Shown here piece by piece: positions 27,074-36,626 of a stretch of 64,000 nt of DNA. The notes below the pieces were generated by a model, which had not been told where the DNA came from, made no database searches, and saw nothing but the letters and a program-made list of their open reading frames with translations. Origin of the DNA: Candidatus Zipacnadia bacterium (GTDB taxonomy: Bacteria > Armatimonadota > Zipacnadia > Zipacnadales > UBA5352); contig JALGSU010000001.1 in NCBI GenBank assembly GCA_029821735.1, positions 62,001-126,000 on the forward strand, in the 5' to 3' direction. Positions within the stretch are counted from its first letter, which is position 1; each line of letters begins with the position of its first letter. A program made the translations under genes and the position numbers.

Positions 27074-28345
27074 ATGCGACTGGCCACCGCACTGTACCTG
27101 GTCGGCATATTCCTGTTCATTCTGTTCACGGATGCCCTGGCGGGTATCAGCGGGCAGTCGCTGGCTTACGGGCCGCTGACCGCGGCGATGCTCGTGCTGG
27201 TGTTGGTCGCGATGGCCTCAGGGCCCCGCAACTTCCTGCAAAGATGGTATGTCGAAAGCCCCATAAGCGCAGCCGGACTGCTTTTCCTGCTCGGGCTGGC
27301 CATATCGCTGCCGAACTCCCGCGATTTGGGTCTGGCGTTGAAGGACTTTGTGCGGTGGACTTTCATATGGATGGTCTTTGCGCCGGCCACACGAGCCGTC
27401 TGTTCGGATGAACGACAGTGTACGAAGGTGGCGCGAGTCGCCGGGATACTGATCCTCGCGTTCGGCGCGATGGCCGTGGGCGACCTGATGAGCGGCGGAC
27501 GAGTGACGCCGGGTCTCATCGGTCGACAGGGGATCAATGCGGCGGGCCGGTATATGTCGGTCTACGGGAACGCCGGGATCTTCGCCGGAATGTTGACCGT
27601 GGGTTTGCCCTTGGTGCTTGTCCCGGCTCTGAGTCCGGGACGATGGACGGCGCGGCTGGCGTGGGGCGCGGGGGCGACATTGATCGGCGGGGCGATGCTG
27701 CTGACAGGCACGCGGATCACGCTGCTGACCGCGGCGGTTGCGTGCGTGATCATCTTTGGGGCGCAGCGTCGCTGGTGGGTGGTGATCGGGGTCGGACTGG
27801 CGATCGCCGCGGCCGTATTGGCCCCGACGGACCTGCTGGTGAAGAGCGCGCCCACGGTGGGGCGGGTGCAGGAGACCATGACGAGCACGGGCTCGGGGCA
27901 GCGCAGCCTGGAGCGACGACTGCTCATCTGGTCGTTGGCCGCAGACATGATAGCTGAGAGCCCGGTGTTCGGGCGAGGTGGGTCGCAGCTGCGCTTCGCG
28001 CAGCACGCGGGATTCAAGCGGGCGCACAACGCCTGGCTGGATGCGTGGATCGATGGGGGGCTGCCCGCAGCCGTGGCGGTGATGCTGGTGACCGTTCTGG
28101 TCCTCAGGCGGACGTGGCTGACACTGGCCGGCAGATCGCCGCAGTTCAGACACCCGACGCACGTGGCGTTAGTGGCGGCGAGCTGTGCGGTGCTTGTAGG
28201 GTGGACGGTGCGCGCGGGGATTGGTGGGAGGATCGACTGGTTGCCGATATTCATGATGCATGCAATGTGCTGGGACCGGACGCCCGCCAGGGGCGGGATC
28301 GCAGACGAGACGCCTGAACACCAAAGCGCAGCCGACAGCGCGTGA
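27074..28345 (+). CDS. O-antigen ligase / polymerase-like membrane protein
   Basis: A 423-residue polytopic protein with about ten spans. Near the C-terminus a Wzy_C-like loop is visible: LERRLLIWSLAADMIAESPVFGRG followed by KRAHNAWLDAWIDGGLPAAV, where the His corresponds to the conserved periplasmic His of WaaL/Wzy proteins. Such enzymes join or polymerise lipid-linked glycans at the periplasmic face. Substrate unknown. No other glycan genes are nearby. The ATG is reached after GGAGGCAG; it reads away from pheA, sharing a 113-bp intergenic region. Confidence 0.78.
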   Translation: MRLATALYLVGIFLFILFTDALAGISGQSLAYGPLTAAMLVLVLVAMASGPRNFLQRWYVESPISAAGLLFLLGLAISLPNSRDLGLALKDFVRWTFIWMVFAPATRAVCSDERQCTKVARVAGILILAFGAMAVGDLMSGGRVTPGLIGRQGINAAGRYMSVYGNAGIFAGMLTVGLPLVLVPALSPGRWTARLAWGAGATLIGGAMLLTGTRITLLTAAVACVIIFGAQRRWWVVIGVGLAIAAAVLAPTDLLVKSAPTVGRVQETMTSTGSGQRSLERRLLIWSLAADMIAESPVFGRGGSQLRFAQHAGFKRAHNAWLDAWIDGGLPAAVAVMLVTVLVLRRTWLTLAGRSPQFRHPTHVALVAASCAVLVGWTVRAGIGGRIDWLPIFMMHAMCWDRTPARGGIADETPEHQSAADSA

Positions 28346-28430
28346 GCCGTGCAGAGCCGCCACGCAGAACCGGGCGAAGCCAGCGGAGGTATCACTGGGT
28401 GTCCGGGGAAGCTAGCGGCGGAGGTGTAAC

Positions 28431-30149
28431 GTGAGCCGCAAAGACATACGCGACAAGTTCGATGATGATATTCCCGCCGACATGTGGGAAGAGTGCCCGC
28501 AGTGCCGCCAGCTCCTGTACGCGAAGGAGTTGGAGCAGGGCCAGTGGGTGTGCGGCAAGTGCGAGTACCACTTCAGGCTGAACGTGTGGCAGCGCCTGAA
28601 GGTGACCGCTGACGAGGGCAGCTTCGAGGAATGGGACGCGGATCTGCCGGACTCTGATCCGCTGGAGTTTCCCAAGTATCTGGAGAAGCTGTCGCAGGCC
28701 CAGAGCAAGACGGGCCTCAGTGACGCGGTGATCACGGGCCGCGCGACCATCAACGATCTGCCGGTGGCGCTCGGCATTATGGAACCGCATTTCCGCGGCG
28801 GCAGCATGGGTTGGGTGGTTGGCGAGCGCATCACGCGGCTGATCGAGCGCGCCATCGCGCAGGGGTTGCCGCTGGTGATCATGTCAGCATCGGGCGGCGC
28901 ACGGATGGAGGAGAGCCTGGTTTCGCTGATGCAGATGGCCAAGACGTCGGGCGCGACGGCGCGCCTGGCCGCAGCGGGCCTGCCCTATATCAGCGTCCTG
29001 ACCGACCCGACCTATGGCGGCGTGATGGCGAGCTATGCGTTCCTCGGCGACATCATCATCGCCGAGCCCGGCGCAGCGATGGGGTTCGCGGGTCCGCGCG
29101 TCATTGACGTGACGGGCATGCCCATCGGCGAAGGCGTGCAGACCGCCGAGTATCAGTTCGAGCATGGTATGCTGGACATGGTGGTGCCGCGCAACGAGAT
29201 GCGGCAGATGCTGACGCGGCTGCTGTCATGGGCCTGCCAGGACGAGCCCTCTGGGCGGCGTGCCGAGCAGGAGGATGCTGAGCAGGACGAGGCCGCCGCG
29301 CCGGTGACTTCTTCAGGTGAGGAGCTTGACGCGTGGCATAAGGTCGAACTGGCGCGGCATCCCGAGAGACCCTACACACTGGATTACCTGGCGGAGTCGT
29401 TCGAGGGCTTTATTGAGCTGCACGGTGACCGTCGGTTCGGTGATGACCGGGCGATTGTGGCCGGGCTCGCGTGGTTTGAGGGCAAGCCGGTGGCCATAGT
29501 CGGGCATCAGAAGGGGCGCCATGCGCGAGAGCGCTCGAGGCGCAATTTCGCGATGGCTCGGCCGGAGGGTTACCGCAAAGCGATGCGGATCATGCGCCTG
29601 GCCGCGAGGCTCGGGCGTCCGGTGGTCACATTAATAGATACGCCAGGCGCGCACTGCCTGGACGAAGCAGAGGCGCGCGGCATCTCAGAGGCAATCGCCA
29701 CCAACCAGCGCGACATGTTCTCACTCGACATCCCCATCGTCAGTGTCATCATCGGCGAGGGTGGCAGCGGTGGGGCCATCGGGATTGGCGTGGGCGACCG
29801 CGTGCTGATGCAGGAGAACTCCTACTACTCGGTCATAGCCCCGGAGTCATGCGCGGCGATCCTGTGGCGAGATCGATCGCTGAAGGAGCAGGCCGCCGAA
29901 GCGCTGAAGCTGACGGCAGACGACGCGTTGGGGCTTGGTCTCATCGACCGGATCGTGCCAGAGCCCGAAGGCGGCGCGCATACCGACAGGACGGTCGCGG
30001 CGGGGATGTTGAAGCAGTCGCTGCGGCAGGCCTTGGCAGATCTTGAGGGCAAGAGCGGGGCAGAGCTTGCCGAGTTGCGCTACGACAAGTTCCGGGTGAT
30101 GGGCCAGCCGGCGGATTGCCCGCCGCCTGACTATATGGAGCAGGCATAG
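28431..30149 (+). CDS. accDA: Fused acetyl-CoA carboxylase carboxyltransferase, beta-alpha
   Basis: Both carboxyltransferase subunits lie in one 572-residue chain. Residues 1-285 are AccD: a zinc ribbon (C22, C25, C41, C44), then [20 protein letters not shown] and [18 protein letters not shown]. An acidic linker (about 277-300) leads to AccA (about 300-572): [58 protein letters not shown] and [17 protein letters not shown]. The enzyme carries the carboxyl group from biotin to acetyl-CoA for fatty acid synthesis. In most bacteria these are separate accA and accD genes. GTG 28431 has GGAGGT 6 nt upstream. Confidence 0.94.
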   Translation: MSRKDIRDKFDDDIPADMWEECPQCRQLLYAKELEQGQWVCGKCEYHFRLNVWQRLKVTADEGSFEEWDADLPDSDPLEFPKYLEKLSQAQSKTGLSDAVITGRATINDLPVALGIMEPHFRGGSMGWVVGERITRLIERAIAQGLPLVIMSASGGARMEESLVSLMQMAKTSGATARLAAAGLPYISVLTDPTYGGVMASYAFLGDIIIAEPGAAMGFAGPRVIDVTGMPIGEGVQTAEYQFEHGMLDMVVPRNEMRQMLTRLLSWACQDEPSGRRAEQEDAEQDEAAAPVTSSGEELDAWHKVELARHPERPYTLDYLAESFEGFIELHGDRRFGDDRAIVAGLAWFEGKPVAIVGHQKGRHARERSRRNFAMARPEGYRKAMRIMRLAARLGRPVVTLIDTPGAHCLDEAEARGISEAIATNQRDMFSLDIPIVSVIIGEGGSGGAIGIGVGDRVLMQENSYYSVIAPESCAAILWRDRSLKEQAAEALKLTADDALGLGLIDRIVPEPEGGAHTDRTVAAGMLKQSLRQALADLEGKSGAELAELRYDKFRVMGQPADCPPPDYMEQA

Positions 30150-30187
30150 AACTGGTGGGGGATGGGCGTTTGGGGGAGCGGAAATGG

Positions 30188-30276
30188 TGGTGCCGGAGGC
30201 CGGATTCGAACCGGCACGGGGGGTGAACCCCGCCAGATTTTGAGTCTGGTGCGTCTGCCAATTCCGCCACTCCGGC
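30188..30276 (-). tRNA. tRNA-Leu (anticodon CAA)
   Basis: An 89-nt class II tRNA on the minus strand. The acceptor stem GCCGGAG pairs with CTCCGGC, the anticodon loop CTCAAAA (between CCAGA and TCTGG) gives CAA, there is a long variable arm (GGGGTTCACCCCC region), the T loop is TTCGAAT, and ACCA ends the molecule. It reads UUG codons. Confidence 0.93.
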
Positions 30277-30285
30277 ACTGCGAGC

Positions 30286-30314
30286 AGTCTACCAGCGGGA
30301 CGCAAGTTTGTCAA
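30286..30314 (-). promoter_or_regulatory. Promoter of tRNA-Leu
   Basis: On the minus strand TTGACA (30309-30314) and TAGACT (30286-30291) are 17 bp apart, with TGG in front of the -10. The tRNA starts 9 nt beyond it. Confidence 0.75.
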
Positions 30315-30380
30315 CGATAGCCGGGCGCCCTGCGACGGGACTTTGCGGGAGCGTGACTCGGTGGATGAGGAGACACGGCG

Positions 30381-31475
30381 ATGGCTGGCGATGAGAGAAA
30401 CTTCGGACCGTCGGCGGCGTGGCAGCCCACGCCTCCAGGTGCAGGCGGACAGGACGCTCCACCCCCGGCCCCCCCGTCTCCACCAGCGCCGCCCGCCCCT
30501 CCGCGTAGGCGCGGGCCGAACTGGCTGGTGATAGGGCTGGTCATCTTCCTGCTGGTCTCGTTTGTGGGCGGGATGCTGCTCGTGGGTGTGGCCTTCATGG
30601 GGATGATGTCGGGGACTGACGGGGAGATGTTCGGCGGGTTTGGCGACAAGGTCGGAGTCATCACGATCTCCGGGGTTATCACGACTGCGGGCGAGGAGTT
30701 CGCGTTTGGCGGGAGTGTGCCCGGCGCTCGCCAATACATGGCGCAGATCAGGGCTGCCGCCAAGGACGAGAGCATCAAGGCGGTCGTGATCCGGATCAAC
30801 AGCCCTGGTGGCGGTCCAGCCGCCTCTCAGGAGATACACGGCGAGATCATCAAGTTGGCTGACGAGAAGCCAGTCGTGGTGTCAATGGGCGAAGTAGCTG
30901 CCTCAGGCGGTTATTACGTGGCAGTTGCTGGCGACAAGATATACGCCAATCCGGCGACGCTGACGGGAAGCATTGGCGTCATCATGCAGACGGTGCAGTA
31001 TCAGGACATGCTGGACAAGATCGGGGTCGAGATGGGTGCCATCACGACCGGTCCGTTCAAGGACACGGGGTCGCCTGTCCGGCCGATGCGCGAGGATGAG
31101 CGTGCAATGCTCGACGGGATGCTCAATAGCATCTACGAGCAGTTCGTCAGAGACGTCGCGGCGGGGCGCGACATGGATGAGAAGGACGTGCGCAAAGTTG
31201 CAGACGGTCGCGTGTTGACCGGCGAGCAGGCCCTGGAAGCGGGTCTCGTTGACGAACTGGGGAACTACTACGACGCGATCGCATCGGCGGCCGAGATGGC
31301 GGGTATTGAGGGCGAGCCGAGCGTGAAGCACTTCAGCAGCTCCGGAGGCCTGCGAGGTCTCCTGGGCTCCCTGGCGGAGATGCAGCGACAGCAGGCGGTC
31401 TACCAGTTGCTGCGTGACTTCCGACTTGATGGCGTGAGCGAGATGCTGCAGGCGACGCCCCTGCAGACCAACTGA
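30381..31475 (+). CDS. sppA: Signal peptide peptidase SppA (short, 36-kDa type)
   Basis: A membrane-anchored S49 serine protease that degrades leftover signal peptides. Residues 1-45 are a Pro-rich cytoplasmic start, 47-75 a membrane span, then the protease domain: INSPGGGPAASQEIHGEI, the nucleophile S175 in GEVAASGGYYVA and the general-base K227 in TTGPFKDTGSP. DGRVLTGEQALEAGLVDELG is a further family signature. A single protease domain (364 residues) makes it the short form. It lies 29 nt before polA and may share its transcript. Confidence 0.92.
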   Translation: MAGDERNFGPSAAWQPTPPGAGGQDAPPPAPPSPPAPPAPPRRRGPNWLVIGLVIFLLVSFVGGMLLVGVAFMGMMSGTDGEMFGGFGDKVGVITISGVITTAGEEFAFGGSVPGARQYMAQIRAAAKDESIKAVVIRINSPGGGPAASQEIHGEIIKLADEKPVVVSMGEVAASGGYYVAVAGDKIYANPATLTGSIGVIMQTVQYQDMLDKIGVEMGAITTGPFKDTGSPVRPMREDERAMLDGMLNSIYEQFVRDVAAGRDMDEKDVRKVADGRVLTGEQALEAGLVDELGNYYDAIASAAEMAGIEGEPSVKHFSSSGGLRGLLGSLAEMQRQQAVYQLLRDFRLDGVSEMLQATPLQTN

Positions 31476-31504
31476 ACCTGACGCGATCGGACGGAGACAG
31501 CGTC

Positions 31505-34156
31505 GTGCCCGAAAAGCTCCTGCTTATTGACGGCCATAACTTGTTTCACAGAGCGTTCCACGCTCTGCCTCCCCTCAGTACGAGTGACGGCCAACCGACC
31601 AACGCGATCTATGGCTTCGTGCAGATGGTCCTGAGTCTTCTCGAGCAGGAGGAGCCCGACTACGCCGTGGTCGCGGTCGATCTGCCGGGGCCGACCTTCC
31701 GCGCCGAGATGTACAGCGACTACAAGGCGCATCGCCCGCCGATGGACGAGGCGCTGGTGGCGCAGATCTCGCTGCTGGACGAGTCGATCGGGGCGCTGGG
31801 TCTCAGGCGTGTGGGGCTGCCGGGCTTCGAGGCCGACGATGTGATGGGCACGCTGGCGAAGGTCGCTTCCAATGCGGGCACCGAGGTCGTGGTCGTGAGC
31901 GGCGACAGGGATATGCTGCAACTCGTGCGACCAGGCGTGACTGTGATCGCGAGTATGAGCGGCATCAAGGACACGAAGCAATACGATGAGGCGGCGGTGA
32001 CTGAGGAGTTTGGGATCACGCCGGCGCAGATCGTGGATCTGAAGGCGCTCTCCGGCGATAAATCGGACAACATACCGGGCGTCCCGGGCATCGGCGACAA
32101 GGGCGCGAAGGTAATCCTTGAGCAGGCTGGAAGTCTTGAGGAAGCGCTGGCGATCGTGGAGGAACTTAAGCCTCCGCGCATGGGCAAGCTGCTGGCGGAG
32201 GGCCGTGACGTGGCCCGCCTCAGTCACGAACTGGCGACCATTAGGATAGATGCGCCGATTGAGGTCTCGCTGGAGGACTGCCGCTGGTCTGGTCCGGCGT
32301 ATGACGCGTTGCGGGCGCTCGCCACTGAGCTTGAGTTCACGAAACTGCTTGTCCGACTGCCAGGGGCGGCGGGGAGCACGCCGACCATCGAGGCGCAGGT
32401 CGTGGCCAATGAGGCGCAGATGGCCGAAGTGGCCGCCGCTATCGTGAAAGCTGGATCGGTCTGCATGGCCGTTGGGGGCGACACGCTCGCGCTGGCCGTC
32501 GATGAGGACACGGTGTGGGAGTTGCAGCTCGGCAACGGTGAGGACACCGAGGGCACGCTGTTCGACGATCCGGTCGAGAGCGCGCCGAGCCTGGGGCCGA
32601 TCGCTGAGGTTCTCGCAGACGAGGCCATCGCGAAGCGCGGCGCGGATCTGAAGTCGACGATCAGGCACCTTGCGGGCTTTGGCGTGCAGGTGCGTGGCGC
32701 GGAGTTCGACCCGGAGATCGCTTCGTATCTGCTGACACCGAATCGCCGGGACCACTCGATCAGTCTGCTTGCCAACGAGCGGCTGGGCATTGCCCTGCCG
32801 GAGGCCACGGGTGAGGACGGTTCGGACCAGAGCGCGACGAGGGCGGCGGCTGAGGCGGTCGCAGTGGCGCAGGTGCGCGAGCCGATGCTCACGGCTATGC
32901 AGGAAGCTGGCGTGGCGGAGCTGTTCAGCGGGATGGAGATGCCGCTGGTCGAAGTGCTGGCGGCGATGGAATCGGTGGGCATTGCTCTGGATGTGGACAA
33001 GCTCGCTGGGCTGGGCGAGGAACTGGACGCCTTGCTCGCGGACTTGCAGGCGGAGGTCTACGAGCTGGCTGGGCGGGAGTTCAACATTGGCTCTCCGAAG
33101 CAGCTCGGCGAGGTGCTCTTCGACGACTTGGGGCTGCCCAAGGGCCGGCGCACCAAGACCGGCTGGTCGACCAACGCCGCGGTCCTCGATGAACTGGCCG
33201 ATGAAAGCGAGGTCGTCAGCAAGGTTCTGCAATGGCGCGAGTATGCGAAGCTGAAATCCACCTATGTTGACGGGCTGGCGCGTGAGCTGAACCGTGAGAC
33301 GGGACGCGTGCATACAACCTTCGAGCAGACCGTGGCGGCCACCGGACGGCTGTCGAGCCGGAATCCGAACCTGCAGAATATCCCGATTCGGACTGAGTGG
33401 GGCAGGAGGATCCGGAGCTGCTTCGTGGTGGGTGACGAGGCCAACGTGCTGCTCGCGGCCGACTACTCGCAGATCGAGTTGCGCATCCTGGCGCATATCA
33501 GCGGCGATCCGCAGTTGGTTGAGGCGTTCAGGGCAGGGGAGGATATTCACACGCGGACCGCGAGCGCGATCTTCGATGTGACGCCAGGTGAAGTGACCAA
33601 GCAGATGCGCAGCCGGGCGAAGACGGTCAATTTCGCGGTGCTGTACGGACAAGGCTCGGGCGCGCTGGCAAAACAACTTGGCATCAATCGCAAGGAAGCA
33701 TCGCAGTTCATAGCGAACTACTTTGAGCGATTGGGTGGCGTGCGCGAGTACATAGATGGGATCACGGCGACAGCCCGGGATCAGCTCTTCGTGAAGACCC
33801 TCCTGGATCGCAAGCGACCGATAGCGGACATCAACAGCCCGAACGGTCAGACGAGGGCTTACGCTGAGCGGACGGCCGTCAATACTCCCATCCAGGGCAC
33901 GGCCGCCGACATTATTAAGGTGGCCATGAATCGATTGGCGCCAGTGCTGGCGGAGGCGAGTCCGGCTTCGGCGGTGCTGTTGCAGGTACATGACGAACTG
34001 GTGCTGGAAGTACCTGAGGATGAGATCGAGAAGGTCGGGCGACTGGTGAAGGAGGTGATGGAAGGAGCGCTCGAGCTTGACGTACCGTTGACCGTTGATG
34101 TTGCAGCAGGGAAGAATTGGCGCGACATGGAGAGTCTGGACCAAATCCTCCAATAA
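31505..34156 (+). CDS. polA: DNA polymerase I
   Basis: Fills gaps and removes RNA primers during replication and repair. Residues 1-290 are the 5' nuclease (LLIDGHNLFHRAFHALP, SGDRDMLQLV, GDKSDNIPGVPGIGDKGA). Residues about 295-470 occupy the 3'-5' exonuclease position but lack the FDTE-type motif (VCMAVGGDTLALAVD instead), so proofreading is probably lost, as in the Taq and Bacillus enzymes. The polymerase domain (about 480-883) is complete: motif A AADYSQIELRILAHIS, motif B RSRAKTVNFAVLYGQG, motif C LLQVHDELVLEV. GTG start with CGGAGACAG upstream; 883 residues is normal. Confidence 0.96.
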   Translation: MPEKLLLIDGHNLFHRAFHALPPLSTSDGQPTNAIYGFVQMVLSLLEQEEPDYAVVAVDLPGPTFRAEMYSDYKAHRPPMDEALVAQISLLDESIGALGLRRVGLPGFEADDVMGTLAKVASNAGTEVVVVSGDRDMLQLVRPGVTVIASMSGIKDTKQYDEAAVTEEFGITPAQIVDLKALSGDKSDNIPGVPGIGDKGAKVILEQAGSLEEALAIVEELKPPRMGKLLAEGRDVARLSHELATIRIDAPIEVSLEDCRWSGPAYDALRALATELEFTKLLVRLPGAAGSTPTIEAQVVANEAQMAEVAAAIVKAGSVCMAVGGDTLALAVDEDTVWELQLGNGEDTEGTLFDDPVESAPSLGPIAEVLADEAIAKRGADLKSTIRHLAGFGVQVRGAEFDPEIASYLLTPNRRDHSISLLANERLGIALPEATGEDGSDQSATRAAAEAVAVAQVREPMLTAMQEAGVAELFSGMEMPLVEVLAAMESVGIALDVDKLAGLGEELDALLADLQAEVYELAGREFNIGSPKQLGEVLFDDLGLPKGRRTKTGWSTNAAVLDELADESEVVSKVLQWREYAKLKSTYVDGLARELNRETGRVHTTFEQTVAATGRLSSRNPNLQNIPIRTEWGRRIRSCFVVGDEANVLLAADYSQIELRILAHISGDPQLVEAFRAGEDIHTRTASAIFDVTPGEVTKQMRSRAKTVNFAVLYGQGSGALAKQLGINRKEASQFIANYFERLGGVREYIDGITATARDQLFVKTLLDRKRPIADINSPNGQTRAYAERTAVNTPIQGTAADIIKVAMNRLAPVLAEASPASAVLLQVHDELVLEVPEDEIEKVGRLVKEVMEGALELDVPLTVDVAAGKNWRDMESLDQILQ

Positions 34157-34315
34157 CGGGCCGGCGCAGGCCTGCTGTCGGAAGCCATCTCTGCGCGGCG
34201 GACGTGAGTACCGCCGGGCCGGACCACTCTGAAACACGATTTCGAAGCGCACACAGGTGCGCAGGACGTCATGACTTCCGCTGAGGGAGTTTGGCGCGTC
34301 GAGGAGGCCATTTCA

Positions 34316-35945
34316 ATGACGAGCACCGATTTCGAGAAGCGCGACGACCAGGAACCGACGACGAGCGGAGCCGAAGAAGCGGCGCCAGCAGCTGCCGACC
34401 AGCCGGTTGCTGAGCCCACAGAAGAGCCGACAGTTGAGCCCGTCGCCGAAGAGGCACAGCCCGAGCCAGCGCCCGAGCCGGCGCCCGAGCCGGAGATGTC
34501 GATGGACGACGTGGACTTGGACGCAGGTCCGAAGCCCCTGGCCGTGGGCGACCTCGTGACTGGCGTTGTAGCGCAAGTCACAAGTGAGGGCGTTCTGGTG
34601 GATGTGGGCGGCAAGTCTGAGGGCATGATCCCCAAGTACGAATTTGGCGACGAAGCAGACCTGCCAGAGCGCGACAGTTCGATAGAAGTCGCGGTCGTGA
34701 AGACCGGCGACGATGACGGCGGTCTGGTTCTGTCGAAGAAGAGCGCTGACTATGAGCGCATGTGGAACAGGATAGTGGAGGCCGCGCAGACGGGAGACAT
34801 CCTCGACGCGATGGTCACCGAGCGGGTCAAGGGCGGGCTGCGAGTGGACCTGGGTGTGTCCGGGTTTGTGCCAGCCTCCCACGTCGCGACGCGCGATGTC
34901 CGCAACCTGGACCGCTTTGTCGGTCAGGCGCTGCGATTGAGGGTTCTGGAGGCCGATCGCCAGAGGAAGAAGGTTGTTCTCTCGCACCGACTGGTTGTGG
35001 AGGAAGAGCGCAAACAGCGGCGCGAGGAGACGCTCAACAGCCTGCACGCCGGTCTTGTGTGCGAGGGCAAGGTCCGAAGCATCGCGAACTACGGCGCGTT
35101 CATCGACATCGGCGGGCTGGACGGTCTGCTGCACGTCTCGGAGATGTCCTGGGGACGCGTTGGTCACCCGTCTGAGGTATGCAAAGTCGGCGACACCCTC
35201 AGCGTTGTCATCCTCGAGATCGACGCCAATCGCGATCGCATCTCGCTTGGTCGCCGGCAGATTCTCCCGGATCCGTGGAAGGAGGCCGCCAAGAAGATTC
35301 GCACCGGTGAGATTGTGAAGGGGAAGATCAGCCGCATCGTGCGGCCCGGCGCATTCGTGGAACTTCCCGAACTCGGCATCGAGGGCTTCCTGCCCATAGG
35401 TGAATTGGCGGACAAGCGCATCGAGAACGCGTCTGAGATCATCAGTGAGGGCCAGGAAGTGCAGCTCAAGGTCTTGAAGCTGCGCCCGGACGCTCGGCGC
35501 ATGACCCTCTCGCTCATCGCTGCTCAGCAGGAACAAGAGCGGCAGGAATATCAGAAGTACATGGCTGATTCGGACAGCGATACTGTGACACTCGGCGACC
35601 AGTTCGGCGATCTGCTCGGTGCCGTCACGGTCGTTGAGGGCGAGCAGGAAGCCGTCGAAGAGGCCGAGGAAGCACCCGCCGCTGAGGCCGTGGCAGAGGA
35701 AGCCGTGGCGGAGGAAGCCGTGGCGGAGGAAGCCGTGGCAGAGGAAGCCGTGGCAGAGGAAGCCGTGGCAGAGGAAGCCGTGGCAGAGGAAGCCGTGGCA
35801 GAGGAAGCCGTGGCAGAGGAAGCCGTGGCAGAGGAAGCCAGAAGCTGTGGCGGAAGAAGCTGTGGAGGAAGAAGCTGTGGAGGAAGAAGCTGTGGAGGAA
35901 GAAGCTGTGGAGGAAGAAGCCGAAGGCGACGAAGCCGATGCCTGA
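34316..35945 (+). CDS. rpsA: Ribosomal protein S1 with repeat-rich acidic tail and a frameshift
   Basis: Helps bind mRNA to the 30S subunit. Four S1 RNA-binding domains are visible at about residues 76-148 (VGDLVTGVVAQVTSEGVLVD), 158-225, 244-315 (GKVRSIANYGAFIDIGGLDG) and 331-402 (GKISRIVRPGAFVELPELG). The N-terminal 75 residues and the tail from about 440 are Glu/Ala-rich. ATG 34316 is preferred to ATG 34271 because GAGGAGG lies at 34301-34307. The tail is coded by 15-bp repeats (EEAVA units). Near 35837-35840 the frame breaks: uncorrected, translation becomes Arg/Ser/Cys/Gly-rich and runs to 36157 into coaE; with one base removed it continues EEAVEEEAV and stops at 35945, which I take as the true end. 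Confidence 0.85.
35687..35921 (+). repeat. 15-bp tandem repeat array inside rpsA
   Basis: Ten consecutive copies of a 15-bp unit, GCCGTGGCAGAGGAA (two copies with G for A at the tenth base), fill 35687-35836. After an irregular junction at 35837-35840 come about five copies of a related unit, GAAGCTGTGGAGGAA (the first with C for the A), to about 35921. Each unit encodes five residues (AVAEE or EAVEE). The near identity of copies points to recent slippage or unequal exchange, and the number may vary between strains. Confidence 0.9.
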
Positions 35946-35993
35946 AGTTCTCTGGCGCACAACTCGCGAACAGGCCGAGCGGAGGACCACCTG

Positions 35994-36626
35994 GTGCTGA
36001 TCGTAGGACTCATCGGCCCAATTGGGGCTGGCAAGTCTGTTGTCGCGCGCGAGTTGGCGTCACTGGGTGCTGCCGTGATCTGGGCCGACGAGATCTCGCG
36101 CGAGGTCCTGGTGCCTGGATCCGCGACGCTGAAGGCTGTGGTGGAGGCGTTTGGTGAGGGCATCCTGGAGGCAGACGGCGCGCTGGCTCGTCGCGAGTTG
36201 GGCCGGATCGTCTTTGCCGATGCGGAAGCGCGCAAGACTTTGGAGAGCATTGTGCATCCTGCGATGGTTGCACGAATGAGGGAGAGGCTGGCGGAGTTGA
36301 GCACAAGCCAGCCTCCCCCGAGCGTGGTGGCCATTGAGGCCGCGAACCTGGTCCAGATGGGGGCCGTGGCTTTGGCGGATACCGTGGTCATGGTCACGGC
36401 TTCGCCGGACGAGCGGCTGAGGCGGGTCATGGCTCGTGACGGTCTGACAATGTGCGAAGCAGGAGGGCGGATGCGGGTGCAGGAGGAACTGGGGATCGAC
36501 GACTACCCGGCGGACAGGACTATTCTGGCCGAGGGAAGCGCAGAAGCGACGCGGGCACAAGCGCAACGGCTCTGGCAAGAACTTGTCGAACCAAAGGAGG
36601 GGCCTCCCCCGCAGGCGGGGAAGTAA
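35994..36626 (+). CDS. coaE: Dephospho-CoA kinase
   Basis: The last step of coenzyme A synthesis, phosphorylating the ribose 3'-OH of dephospho-CoA. The P-loop is GPIGAGKS (residues 8-15); VIWADEISREVLVPGS carries the catalytic Asp that CoaE proteins have after the first strand; LESIVHPAM matches the family's HP motif. The segment IEAANLVQMG is more divergent than the usual PLLFE. Start GTG 35994 with GGAGGACC upstream, 48 nt after the corrected rpsA stop. Length 210 is normal. Confidence 0.88.
   Translation: MLIVGLIGPIGAGKSVVARELASLGAAVIWADEISREVLVPGSATLKAVVEAFGEGILEADGALARRELGRIVFADAEARKTLESIVHPAMVARMRERLAELSTSQPPPSVVAIEAANLVQMGAVALADTVVMVTASPDERLRRVMARDGLTMCEAGGRMRVQEELGIDDYPADRTILAEGSAEATRAQAQRLWQELVEPKEGPPPQAGK

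Noticed and set aside
31400..34252. A very long open frame antisense to polA (and similar long antisense frames at 5307-7319, 18644-19888 and 34313-36430)
   Set aside because: They lie opposite genes with clear catalytic motifs, their products are His/Arg/Pro-rich with no recognisable domains, and such frames are common in GC-rich DNA.
34271..34315. Upstream ATG 34271 as the rpsA start
   Set aside because: It lacks a good ribosome-binding site, whereas GAGGAGG lies 8 nt before ATG 34316.
35830..35850. Programmed frameshift in rpsA
   Set aside because: No slippery heptamer or stop-codon context of known recoding sites is present; an indel in a repeat is simpler.
35687..35921. Repeat array as a possible CRISPR
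   Set aside because: Units are 15 bp, directly adjoining and in frame within rpsA, without spacers.
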